The notes below the pieces were generated by a model, which was not told the origin of the DNA, made no database searches, and worked only from the letters and a program-made list of their open reading frames with translations. 64,000 nucleotides of DNA from Viridothelium virens (taxonomy: Eukaryota; Ascomycota; Dothideomycetes; Trypetheliales; Trypetheliaceae): assembly GCA_010094025.1 (NCBI GenBank), contig ML991778.1, forward strand, positions 186,001-250,000. Direction: 5' to 3'. A program made the translations under genes and the position numbers. Of the stretch, positions 54,941-64,000 are shown in pieces (positions within the stretch are counted from its first letter, which is position 1; each line of letters starts with the position of its first letter).

Positions 54941-55891
54941 TGAGACGCTTTGCTGTGACGTCCGCCAGTGTTTCCTCCTCATCTGATGCCCGGCGATTGC
55001 CATTCATCCTGAGAGCTCATAATTCGAAAAAAAAAAATATCAGAGTTAATCTTCTCTGCGATGGGCTACTTTGGACTTTGGTTTGAAGAACCTTTATTGA
55101 GCCATCCCATCAGTACAAGCTGCTGGAAGTCTCCGTCAAGACCGATCATTACATGCGCAAGCCAAAGTTCCTGCTACGGGTTGAGCCTCAAGGTTCCCGT
55201 GCCTCAAGAGACATTCCTTGGGCTCTTTTCTTAGTAGGTGTTCAGGCCGCGATTTACACTTTCCTAGAGCTCCAGGTTTGATCGTACTTGGAAAATTTGA
55301 CGACGATGTGAGTATGACTCTTTCTTCCTCACAAAAAAAGCGAGGAGTATTTAGGGATATGTGGATAGATGGCCTCTAAAAACAACTACCTCAAGCGCTA
55401 TGAAAGACTTACGTGAATCGCTGTGGTCCAGCTACTGATATATCATCATGAATATTATTGACCCCAGACCAGCCATGGAGATCAAGAGACTCTTATCCCC
55501 TTACGAGACTCGTTAAGTGCGCTCCGTAGGCTGTTGCTGATCTCCTCAGTATATTGGTGTTGTAAGGCGAAAGAGAATGCTCGGCACGATGAATAGTGGT
55601 GGCAGTACTCCACCGCTCACTTAACCCGAAGGTACTGTTGCGTCATTCATGACGAGCTTACGGAGCAGACAGTCTTAGCCCCATTTTATCAGAGCAACCA
55701 TCCCTATCCCACGCAATAAAATCAGCCTCACAACGCTGTTTGGAAGACTGCAGAGCATCAACCCTCTTGTTTTAGCTCATGCGATTGAAAACAACGGGTT
55801 TGCCGACTCTTTAAGCATCTGACTTCGCCTCAAAGATCTTACCGTATTGCTATCTACTTGCGGTCTCCTCCAATCTCGGTGATTTAGAAAC
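54941..55891. other. Intergenic, nothing recognised
   Basis: About 0.95 kb between the kinase relic and a plus-strand gene. It contains an A-run (55027-55036) and a TACGGAG heptamer at 55659-55665. No coding frame is supported. Confidence 0.5.
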
Positions 55892-56641
55892 ATGCCCACA
55901 ACACTCATCTTTGGCGGTTCAGGCAAAGTTGCCCGTCAGCTAACCCGTCAGCTCGTCGCCCAATCCCACACCGTCCACAGTATCATTCGCAACCCTACCC
56001 AGGTCTCGGAGATACAATCCTTGGGTGCCAAACCCGTCGTGCAGTCCATTGAAGAATCCAACGTATCTCAGCTTGCGTCTACAATCAAGCAGTGCAACCC
56101 CGAAATCGTAGTTTGGAGCGCCGGCGCAGGTGGTGGCAACCCTGAACGGACAAAGACCGTGGACCAGGAAGGCGCAATAAAGAGTTTCGATGCATGCACT
56201 GAGGCTGGAGTGAAACGATACATCATCGTGAGTGCGGTAGATGTGAGAGATAGAAATAAAAACTCATACCCAGAATGGTATGACGAAGAAAGCAAGAAGA
56301 GGAGCGACAGTGTGTGGGACAGAATTGGTGTGTACATGGAGGCGAAGCTACAAGCAGATAGGAATTTGAGGATCCAAAACGGACAAAGAGAGCTGCACTA
56401 TACGATTGTGAGACCAGGAGGCTTAAGTAATGAGCCCGGGACGGGAAAGGTAGCAGCGGGTAAGGTCGGGCTGGGGACGATGGTGAGCAGAGAGGATGTG
56501 GCCACAGTGGTGATAGAATGCATGAAAAATGACGGAACGGTTGGACTGGCTTTTGACGTTGTAGGTGGAGAAACACCAATACAACAAGCTGTGAAGGAGG
56601 TCGTTGATGCACATGTGGATACGTTTGAGGGTCAGTATTAG
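55892..56641 (+). CDS. NAD(P)-binding oxidoreductase, NmrA/atypical-SDR type (249 aa)
   Basis: A single exon. A Rossmann fold starts at residue 4 (LIFGGSGKVARQLTRQLV), with the Gly-rich turn GGSGKVA. VVWSAGAGGGN is the family's central strand and YMEAKLQAD the YxxxK pair; IVRPGGLSNEPGTGKV and VSREDVATVVIECM are typical of atypical SDRs that sense or reduce with NAD(P). In fungi such proteins are called NAD(P)-binding or NAD-dependent epimerase/dehydratase-like; the substrate is unknown. No targeting signal is seen. It may be a redox-sensing protein rather than an enzyme, as NmrA is. Confidence 0.88.
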   Translation: MPTTLIFGGSGKVARQLTRQLVAQSHTVHSIIRNPTQVSEIQSLGAKPVVQSIEESNVSQLASTIKQCNPEIVVWSAGAGGGNPERTKTVDQEGAIKSFDACTEAGVKRYIIVSAVDVRDRNKNSYPEWYDEESKKRSDSVWDRIGVYMEAKLQADRNLRIQNGQRELHYTIVRPGGLSNEPGTGKVAAGKVGLGTMVSREDVATVVIECMKNDGTVGLAFDVVGGETPIQQAVKEVVDAHVDTFEGQY

Positions 56642-57047
56642 AAGTGCTTAACATCGACGAATAGAGATTCTCCTTTGATGATTCAATTTAGAGTCCCAAG
56701 ACCGTACGGGACAGGCTGAAATCCATGACACTGAGTTACTGTTGACACGAATAGCTCCCACGTGGATATCATCACCAAAGAGGATCTTTGAGGCTTGGGA
56801 CTACATACACATGTCCCTCGCCATTCCAATCAACTATGCAAAATATGTCTAACGAAAGTCGAAAGCCATCGAGGCCTATCTGCGGGTTGCAGCATAGTGC
56901 CCGGATCGCCTTCCAGCGGCTGCAAGTGCTATTGCCATCTAGGAGAAAAAAAATCCTTATCTGTTGGCCGAGGATGGCATGGTATTTGGAAGATTGCAGA
57001 CTGGGTCTCCAAGGCATCTCAGGCCCCTGCGCTGATCCCGAGCAGTG

Positions 57048-57057
57048 TACGGAGTAC
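57048..57057. repeat. Dispersed decamer TACGGAGTAC, copy 3
   Basis: Third exact copy of the decamer, 1.5 kb upstream of the GH16 gene. Confidence 0.6.
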
Positions 57058-57734
57058 TGAATCACTTGAGCAAGTGCCAGGCTTTGCCTTGTGGTCGGAA
57101 CGCAGTTCCAAAGATCTGGTCTGGCTGGTAAGTTGATGCCCAGGATCTGGACCGGCACGGGACCGAGGTAGGGGTACGAAGTGGTTTACATACAGATCAA
57201 ACATCCGGCAGAGCGTCCAGCCTGGCCAAGCGCCATTCTGCATGTGAGGGAGCGGGGGGAGCCGGCACCGAGTGCGGTGGATGAAAGATCACGCATCCAC
57301 GAACCCTAGCATTTCAAAGTTGGCAGCAAAAAAGAAGCCGAAGCGAATGCTAGATGGAGTCGATCAAGGGCCAAAAATAGGTCTTGGCGTGATAAAGTCG
57401 ACTAAAGTTGACGCGCTAACGACGATCGTCGTGGACGGGGCATACCTTAATGCACGCGCCATTGAAAATTATGACCGAAGCTGACAACAGCTGTCCAAAA
57501 CGGATGTGGTAGCATGTTAGGGCTCTATCTTCTGCGCAAGTCTTGCAACTGCAACTGGTGCTGGTGCTGATGCGCATGCCAGAGAAACAAAGTCCTCAAC
57601 AGAAACCCACGATGCAGTACGTACGCGGGTAAGGCGGGCGGCTGGGGTCGATGAGGCCATGGTTGCCAACTTGGCAGGGGGCTCATAGTGAACTCACCTA
57701 ATATGGTGGGATCAGGGTTCACCGCCAGCTAAGG

Positions 57735-57744
57735 TACGGAGTAC
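57735..57744. repeat. Dispersed decamer TACGGAGTAC, copy 4
   Basis: Fourth exact copy of the decamer, followed by a CTAGGTAG block. Confidence 0.6.
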
Positions 57745-58599
57745 AGTATCTAGGTAGATTTGGAGATCTTTCCATCGCACGCCACCACGAAGATGTCCCA
57801 CATTCACATCAAGACATCTAGGCATCTGGACCTCCAGACTTCGATCCCTCCAGAAAGGCCGTCATTGCCACGTGCGCCACTGCTTCAGCGTCATTTCGTC
57901 TTCGCTGCCACCGTCTCCAGATGCGAATGCCGAGGGTTTCGTCGATGGGGAAGGGTTTCTGGTTAGCGAGAGAAATACGACAGAGTGGGTTATCGTGTGC
58001 GACCGGATCGGGTAATGAGAGCAATCGCAAAGCCGCATCTAGCCAGGCACAAGCAGCGCCTGATGCAGCGCTAGCAAATTGTTCCGCCCATCAAACTCTC
58101 ATCAAGGCATGGCGCCGAGCGGAACGGAGCCATATTGGACCAGGGTTTGTGCAGGAGTCTGCTCGCTCAGCTTTCAGGGGTACTACTTGCTTCTCGCCGA
58201 TAAGACGGCGCCACGGTCCAGAAGCAGTTTGACTGCTTCCGTGCAGGCTCTGATGGGCGGCGCAAAGCATCCTTAGGTTCTTCACCAGTGACCAACTAGG
58301 CAAGTTGCAAGTCTGGCTGTCACATCAATAATTGGTCCCGACCGTCCTCAGGCCGTGCCGTGTGTGTCAAAAGGTGGACTATTTCTCATCTCCACATTAG
58401 CAACCACCTTTTAATGGTCTAATCCTCACCATCCCACCCTCTCTTTTCCTGCGTCACCGTCCCGATCTTGAATTTTTTCCCTCGTTACCCTTGCTTCTCC
58501 TACACTTTCACCTCAGGCGTGTGTTTGTCGGTGCATACCTGACGAGGAGCTCCTTCATCCATTTCCAGCCGAATTTCCATACCTTCAAAATCCACGGCA

Positions 58600-60046
58600 A
58601 TGGATCCCTACCACGCTTCTTCAACAGTCACGACGCCTGCTCGTGCAGAGTCTCCAGACGCCGAGGCCATCACACCTCTTCCTGAGCGCCAGCCCAACCC
58701 CTTTCTCAGCTATTCCAACTCGCCATATGCATCAAACCTTCAGTCTGCTCGGGGATCTTCGACCGGAGTCAACAGCCTGCGACCCAGATATTTTCAGTCC
58801 AGGAGAATCAACAAGGCTGAAGTAGAACGACCATGGCTCGACAAGAAGAACAGGGACCCGCGAGAAAAATGGGTCTGGATTTTACCTCTGATTGGACTTG
58901 GTCTCGGGATCGCGATGGCAGGATTCCTAGTCTATGATGGCTTGAAGACTGTCACAAGCCATGTGTATTGCCCAGTTCTCGACGCTGATTTCACCGCTGG
59001 AGCAACACTTGATCCTAAGATTTGGCAACAGGAAATTGAGACTGGTGGCTTCGGGTATGGAGTAGTAATGCATTCCCTCGCGAGCTAATAGCTACTGACA
59101 TCGCTTTAGTAATGGTCAATTCGAAATCACGACTGATGATGGTGAAAATGCTTTCGTTAAAGATGGCCTACTGCAAATACACCCGACTCTTCAAGATTCT
59201 AAGCTCATCGATACCAACAATGTCATCAACCTTACGTCCAGCCATCAGTGCACGAGCCCCGTTGTGTCGAATTGTGTTGCAGCCACCAACACAACCAATG
59301 GTACCATCGTTAACCCCGTGAAATCCGCTCGCATCAATACTAGCCCAGGTGCGAAGATCAAATATGGCCGTGTCGAGGTCGTTGCTCAACTCCCCGCTGG
59401 TGACTGGCTTTGGCCCGCCATTTGGATGTTGCCGGTCAATGAGACCTACGGTCCATGGCCTGCCTCTGGCGAAATCGACATCATGGAATCTCGCGGTAAT
59501 AATTACTCATACCCGGATGGCGGCAACAATATTGTCGGCTCTACCCTTCATTACGGTCCCGACCCCGCAGACGATGGATGGTGGACGAACGTCGTTAAGC
59601 GTCATGCCATGCTTACCACCTACAGTGCCGGCTATCACACTTTTGGTGTGGAATGGAGTGAAAAATACATCTTCACCTACATCGATACACGCTTACTCCA
59701 GGTGATTTACACGGAGTTCAACGTTCCGTTCTGGAACCGCGGTCAATTTCCTCCCTCAAATCAGAACGGCACTAGACTGGTAAACCCGTGGACCGGTCCA
59801 GGGACGTCCGATGCTACTCCCTTTGATCAGGACTTCTACCTCATTATCAATGTAGCTGTCGGTGCCAACAATGGCTGGTTCCCCGACGGTGTTGCTAGCA
59901 AGCCTTGGGTCGACAAAAGTCTCACGGCTGCACGTGACTTCTGGAATGCCCAGGACCAATGGTATCCTACATGGCAAGCAGGAGGTGCAACAATGAACAT
60001 TAAGAGTGTAAAGATGTGGCAGCAGAAAGGATACAATGGCTGTTAA
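58600..60046 (+). CDS. Membrane-anchored GH16 endo-beta-1,3(4)-glucanase-like protein, 463 aa
   Basis: Likely acts on beta-glucan in the cell wall, as hydrolase or remodelling enzyme. Exons 58600-59054 and 59110-60046 join in phase 2. The N-terminus is cytosolic and unstructured; one hydrophobic helix (VWILPLIGLGLGIAMAGFLV, about residues 92-112) makes it a type II membrane protein with the enzyme outside. The GH16 catalytic box reads GEIDIMES (Glu-x-Asp-x-x-Glu), preceded by WPAIWMLP and followed by HTFGVEWSEKYIFTYID. Late motifs LIINVAVGANNGWFP and FWNAQDQWYP fit fungal laminarinase-like GH16 members. Several NxT/S sites suggest glycosylation. A non-catalytic glucan-binding role is less likely because both Glu residues are kept. 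Confidence 0.92.
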
Positions 60047-62603
60047 TGGGAAATTACTTTCTGTATACTTTTCGCTTTTGGATACCCAGACATGTGGCTC
60101 GGGTGTTTTATTTTTTTGAGTCATAGGGGCTGGCCCATGTTCGCAGGCAAGGATGCTCAAGTTTACGACTAGATTCCTAACACCGTCTCAAGAGGGCAAG
60201 GCATGGCTGGCGTTTGTCTGGATAGAGGTTATAATAATTTAATATTGTCTGTTACAGACATTTGAGAACTTTGCGTCATTACGAGCAAGGGATTCACTGT
60301 GTTGCCGTAGACCGCATGTACAGCAATTTCTGAACAGCGTTTATAATGCCTAATCAGCGCAGTACTTGCTAACAAGGGCAAGCCATTCTGCCGTCGTTGT
60401 CACGCAACTAAGCAGTCTCCGGACATGCTCGACGATCGTATGGAGCGGGGCGGATCCAGTTTCTCGATACCCAGCGAGATCAACGTAAGGCATCACTGCT
60501 GTAAGACCCTTCCAACCCGAATGTGCATACTCGGGATAGCTTTATGCAGAGAGCTGAGGGTGGAGTCCTGGTAAAAAGTGGGGATTGGTGGATGTACCGA
60601 GTTTGCATTGACTTATGTTTAAAAAAAGAAACCCCCACTGGACGCACATCCTGTAGATGGCTGCGTATAGAGACGTTACCTTATGCATGGCTCTTATCGA
60701 ATGCAGGGAACTCGAGTAAGGTGGCATCTTGCATGTCATGCCCATCTCGGTGATGAAGATTTAGTCAGGCTGAACAGTACAGAGCACGCAGTACGGAGCA
60801 TGAAGAATGTGGGGCTCAGTGTGGCGCTCAATGGGGCGCTCAGTGAGGTGTTGTTTCGGCATGGCTGAGGCTGTGGCTGCGGCACAGGGACGACGACAAA
60901 ACTACCAAACTTCTACTCTTTTACCCCCACGTTTCCTCCCATCTCATGCTCGGCTCATGCCCAACTCGGGCAACAGCCATCACTGGAGCCGGGTTATACG
61001 ACCTGCCGGGCAATATAGGATGGAATCGTCAAGCATGCGTCCTACGGCAGTGCTGGTCACTCTCAGATCCACCATTCAGAAATTCAACCGCTCATGCTGT
61101 GGTCGCTGCACGGAGGACGACGCCGATATCTCCACGCTCTCTACTCATGGCACCTGTTGCACCACTCCACGCAGTCATGCAATCAATCGACGTGAACCCA
61201 TGTCGGCATCACCTTCCCATCGCTCTGGTTCTGAACCAAGTGTTGCTTCCCATGTAGCCGGAGTTTCGTCACAGCTGGCTTAGAAGATCTCCAATCAAGG
61301 CCAGCCTTTTCAACTCCCCACAGACTTGCTCTTGAATGCTCTTGAGAAAAGTACGGAAAATGAACAAATCCGAAATAGCTGCTCGTGCAACACACCTTAC
61401 GAACAGTGAGTGCCTGATTTCTCTGTCGTACTTCCCCACCTGCAGACGATCTATGGGCAACCCGCACGTATGCAGATCATAGAGTGGGTCGTCTCACCTC
61501 ATAGGTGTATAGATCTCAATGTGGCGCTGATCCTCTATGAGATCCTGGGTGCCTTGCATGACATGTTGTATCAAAAGAGATCAGTACCATGGGAAGTGGT
61601 CGCTCTTCTCATTTCCCAACCTTAGCATTGGATGGCCTTGAAGATGCTCCGTCGTACCAGCGAGCTGATGGACAAGGCCCAATGTTCGAAGATGATGCTT
61701 TCTGCAGTCTTTCCTTCTGCAACATCGCTCGGTCAATTACGGGTCATCGTTCATTGATTGCCGTTGTTTCTGAACCATTCCCACGAGTTTCATTTCCATC
61801 CTATTCGTTCCCAATCATTTTGCGCCACCTTTGCCGGGATGACTGATGTCGGATGCTTACTCTTTCCCGTTTATTTGCGCGCTCTGTTCAGGTACGTACT
61901 GGGCCTCGAATATGGCTTACTCGTGGCCATTTCTCGAACTGGAGATCATCCGTGCCTGCATGACGGCACTGCCGCTTTTCCCCAGATATTGATTCGAATG
62001 TCATATTGTTATACTCCCAAGTGAGGATCCACTACTGTCTGCAGCCTCAAAGAATCAATCAACACGCTGAACCGTAGAAATGCATCGGAAAGGCATGTCC
62101 CTGAACTATGGATGCGGCTCTATCTGTTGTGCGACAAATTTGTTTTTCGTCAGTAGTCTGTCGAACCTCTAGGCTTACAATACCTATCGATGCTCTTATC
62201 GCTTTGTGGCTTTGAACACACGGCAAGTTTATCATCGGCTCTTCTAGAATCTTAAAGGTCTCGTATTCTTGGCTCTACTTCAGTGGACATCTGCTGCATC
62301 TTTCTATTGATTCCAAGTTCCTATCTTGTCGAATTATGACAGGGGTATCTATTATTGCAGATCATCCTCTCCAATTGAACAACGGAGACAGGGGTTTTTT
62401 TGTTTTGCGTTTTTGTTTTTTTACCTACTAGCCCTGGCATCTATCTATGATAGGCTTGCTTGACTAGATTGACAGCACACGATTACCAACCCTTGTTGTT
62501 GTAAAAGGATTGGGCACAGAGATATATTTTACCCAAGTCCTACCGCGTGTCTCTTCTGTAGCCTGAGAAGCCCAGCGCCCCATTTTCGGAAGTAAAGTAG
62601 GCA
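60047..62603. other. Intergenic, promoter and leader of the GT2 gene
   Basis: About 2.6 kb. Frames such as 60807-61283 (+) and 61183-61467 (-) overlap on opposite strands and are unsupported. A TACGGAG form of the dispersed motif lies near 60792. A T-rich tract occupies about 62394-62422, some 180 bp before the GT2 start, and is probably in the long leader. Confidence 0.45.
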
Positions 62604-64000
62604 ATGGGATTATTCGATTACTTTACGACTAGGGGGGTGAAGGAGATTGCGAATGCGGGTACTTCTGGATCACAGTCACCAAGCGCCGAGCAGATGAAGA
62701 ACTCGATGATTCAACCCCCTCACGCAACAGAGCCAGGGAGCCATGACGGCACTCCAAGGTCCGGCACTTCAGGCCCATGGGACAAGAGGGTATCGCGGGC
62801 TTCTATGACTCCATCCTTGCGCTCGCATAGCTTCATGGATGACATCAAGCATGAAGTCATGGTCAATTATCTTCATCAGCAGCAATGTGCTAGAATGTGG
62901 ATGGTCGACGGTAGCAGGGCGAATCAAGGTGTCTTGGTGCGTAAAACAAGAGGCATCTATATGGCTTGCCCGCCGCAGCTGAGGGAGTCTGACCTTGCAA
63001 GCGCGGCAGCCGCTCTCAATCTACAGGTATGTTTCCTGTTGGATCTCTTCCATGACTTGGGGTAACTTCAATTCCAGGCTGTGATGACTGTGGATTCTCG
63101 CGTCGTTCGAACTTTGCTCGAGTCGGCGACTGGTATGCTCGAATTACCACTCAGCAATGGCCTCCATGTCCAGGTGCTCCCCTCCCTTGAGCAACTTCCT
63201 CGCGCAAGAAAACACCAGATGGCTGCTGTCATTGCCTCAGAACCATATCTCGTCGTCTGGGACGACGAAGCAACCCACCTTGTGGAACGTGCTGCAGCTA
63301 TAGAAGCTGATCTGATGAACCTTATCTGGAAGAACGGCAGTATCCGCGATCAAGATCATGCGGGCGAGAAGTCAGAAATTGGACCCGATATCACTATTTT
63401 GGAGGTTGACGAAGAGAGTGGAGAGTTGATTCCGCAAGCTCGTCCAGTCCATATCATGAACGCCGCGCTGGTTGGCTTTACAATCTTTCTTGTGGTTGCA
63501 ATGCTCGGAGCCGGTTTTCGCGAAGTTGCGGGCGAGACCGCCGTAGACAAAAACTACATGAGGATTGCCTTTATCGCATTAGTGCCGGTTCAAGTCTTCT
63601 TTACCTTGGCAAGTTCCTCCGCATTTTCCCTGCTCATGGATGCACTAACAGTGTCCACTCAGTTTTTCGCTCAAGTTGTAGTGGGCTGCATTGCGCAATG
63701 CATCGGACCTATCCGCCAGATGAAAACCAATTCTCGATACTATTCCGCTCAGGCCCCAGCTCGGCTACGAAATGGCTCTCTGCCTCACGTGACAATCCAA
63801 TGTCCTGTGTACAAAGAAGGGCTAGCATCTGTCATAGCGCCAACAATCAAGTCGATCAAGCAGGCTATATCCACTTATGAGCTGCAAGGTGGCTCTGCGA
63901 ACATGTTTGTAAATGATGATGGGCTCCAACTTCTCGATGAAGAGGAGAGGAATCAGAGGATCGACTTCTATGCGGATCACAGCATTGGATGGGTTGCGAG
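62604..64000 (+). CDS. Type-2 glycosyltransferase (GT2), hyphal-growth type, 5' part
   Basis: Membrane glycosyltransferase related to chitin and hyaluronan synthases. Homologues in Zymoseptoria and Fusarium are needed for hyphal extension on solid surfaces, as I recall the literature. Exons 62604-63026, 63078-63608 and 63663 to beyond the edge. The N-terminus is hydrophilic; the first helix is ALVGFTIFLVVAMLGAGF and the second RIAFIALVPVQVFFTLFF. The cytoplasmic GT2 domain begins at PHVTIQCPVYKEGLASVI and reaches FVNDDGLQLL and FYADHSIGWVA; the later metal-binding DxD and QxxRW motifs lie outside the window. The second intron (63609-63662) starts GCAAGT, has a CACTAAC branch point and ends CTCAG; it is stop-free and 54 nt, but removing it restores the helix FFTLFFAQVVVG. 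Confidence 0.88.

Larger units (their letters stand above)
56642..58599. other. Intergenic region upstream of the GH16 gene
   Basis: About 2 kb without a supported gene, holding two exact copies of the dispersed decamer (57048-57057 and 57735-57744). The last 200 bp are pyrimidine-rich (CCTCGTTACCCTTGCTTC) and lead to the GH16 start, so leader and promoter lie here. Confidence 0.45.

Noticed and set aside
1-64000. LTR elements, DNA transposons, virus-like elements, CRISPR arrays, secondary-metabolite backbone genes
   Set aside because: No reverse transcriptase, integrase, transposase, capsid, PKS, NRPS or terpene-synthase motif was seen, and no long terminal or spaced repeat beyond the local duplication.

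Overview
The window is nuclear DNA of a filamentous ascomycete (Pezizomycotina). The evidence is short introns (about 50-90 nt) with CTAAC/CTGAC-type branch points, pyrimidine-rich leaders, single-gene transcription units, and a gene set typical of that group: rec8 cohesin, a MtfA-type C2H2 regulator, an Msc7-type aldehyde dehydrogenase, a fungal GT2 needed for hyphal growth, and a pisatin-demethylase-like P450. The class cannot be fixed from the sequence. No rRNA, convincing tRNA, CRISPR, plasmid or virus-like element was seen. Exon boundaries were assigned by eye from splice signals, frame closure and family knowledge; no alignment was run.

Layout. 1-4.2 kb is mostly non-coding, with one doubtful small ORF. 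4.2-6.2 kb (-) is a P450 gene; 7.4-8.0 kb (+) is a small conserved fungal protein. 8.4-14.2 kb is a dense housekeeping block: rec8 (-), ubp6 (-) and, divergent from it, ARPC4 (+). 15.4-16.5 kb (-) is an mtfA-like regulator with about 6.9 kb of gene-poor upstream DNA carrying small minisatellites. 23.4-34.4 kb is dense again: a short unknown gene, Rab escort protein (-), glyoxalase-like protein (-), Asp f3-type peroxiredoxin (-), CREG-like secreted protein (-), ribosomal protein eS30 (+), a DUF1348/SnoaL-like protein (+), roadblock dynein light chain (-) and Ipi1 (+). 34.9-36.0 kb is a fungal rhodopsin-domain membrane protein whose reading frame carries a stop. 36.4-41.1 kb is a head-to-head pair: membrane-anchored aldehyde dehydrogenase (-) and GMC oxidoreductase (+).

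41.4-50.0 kb is the accessory part: unrecognised ORFs, a Cys-rich/SR-repeat protein, and segments repeated about 2.5 kb apart that look like decayed copies of the same local genes. 50.2-54.1 kb returns to metabolism: argininosuccinate lyase and a mitochondrial 2-methylcitrate dehydratase, both (-). After a decayed APH-type kinase (54.4-54.9 kb) come an NAD(P)-binding oxidoreductase (55.9 kb, +), a membrane-anchored GH16 glucanase-like protein (58.6 kb, +) and the 5' part of a GT2 glycosyltransferase that runs off the right edge.

The genes do not form one pathway or an obvious secondary-metabolite cluster. The best functional pairing is the divergent GMC oxidoreductase / aldehyde dehydrogenase, which could oxidise an alcohol to an acid in two steps. 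Structurally, the window stands out for three GC-AG introns, a 7-nt microexon inside the aldehyde dehydrogenase catalytic domain, a start codon alone in its own exon (ARPC4), three stop-free introns whose length is a multiple of three, and a recurring intergenic TACGGAGTAC decamer.
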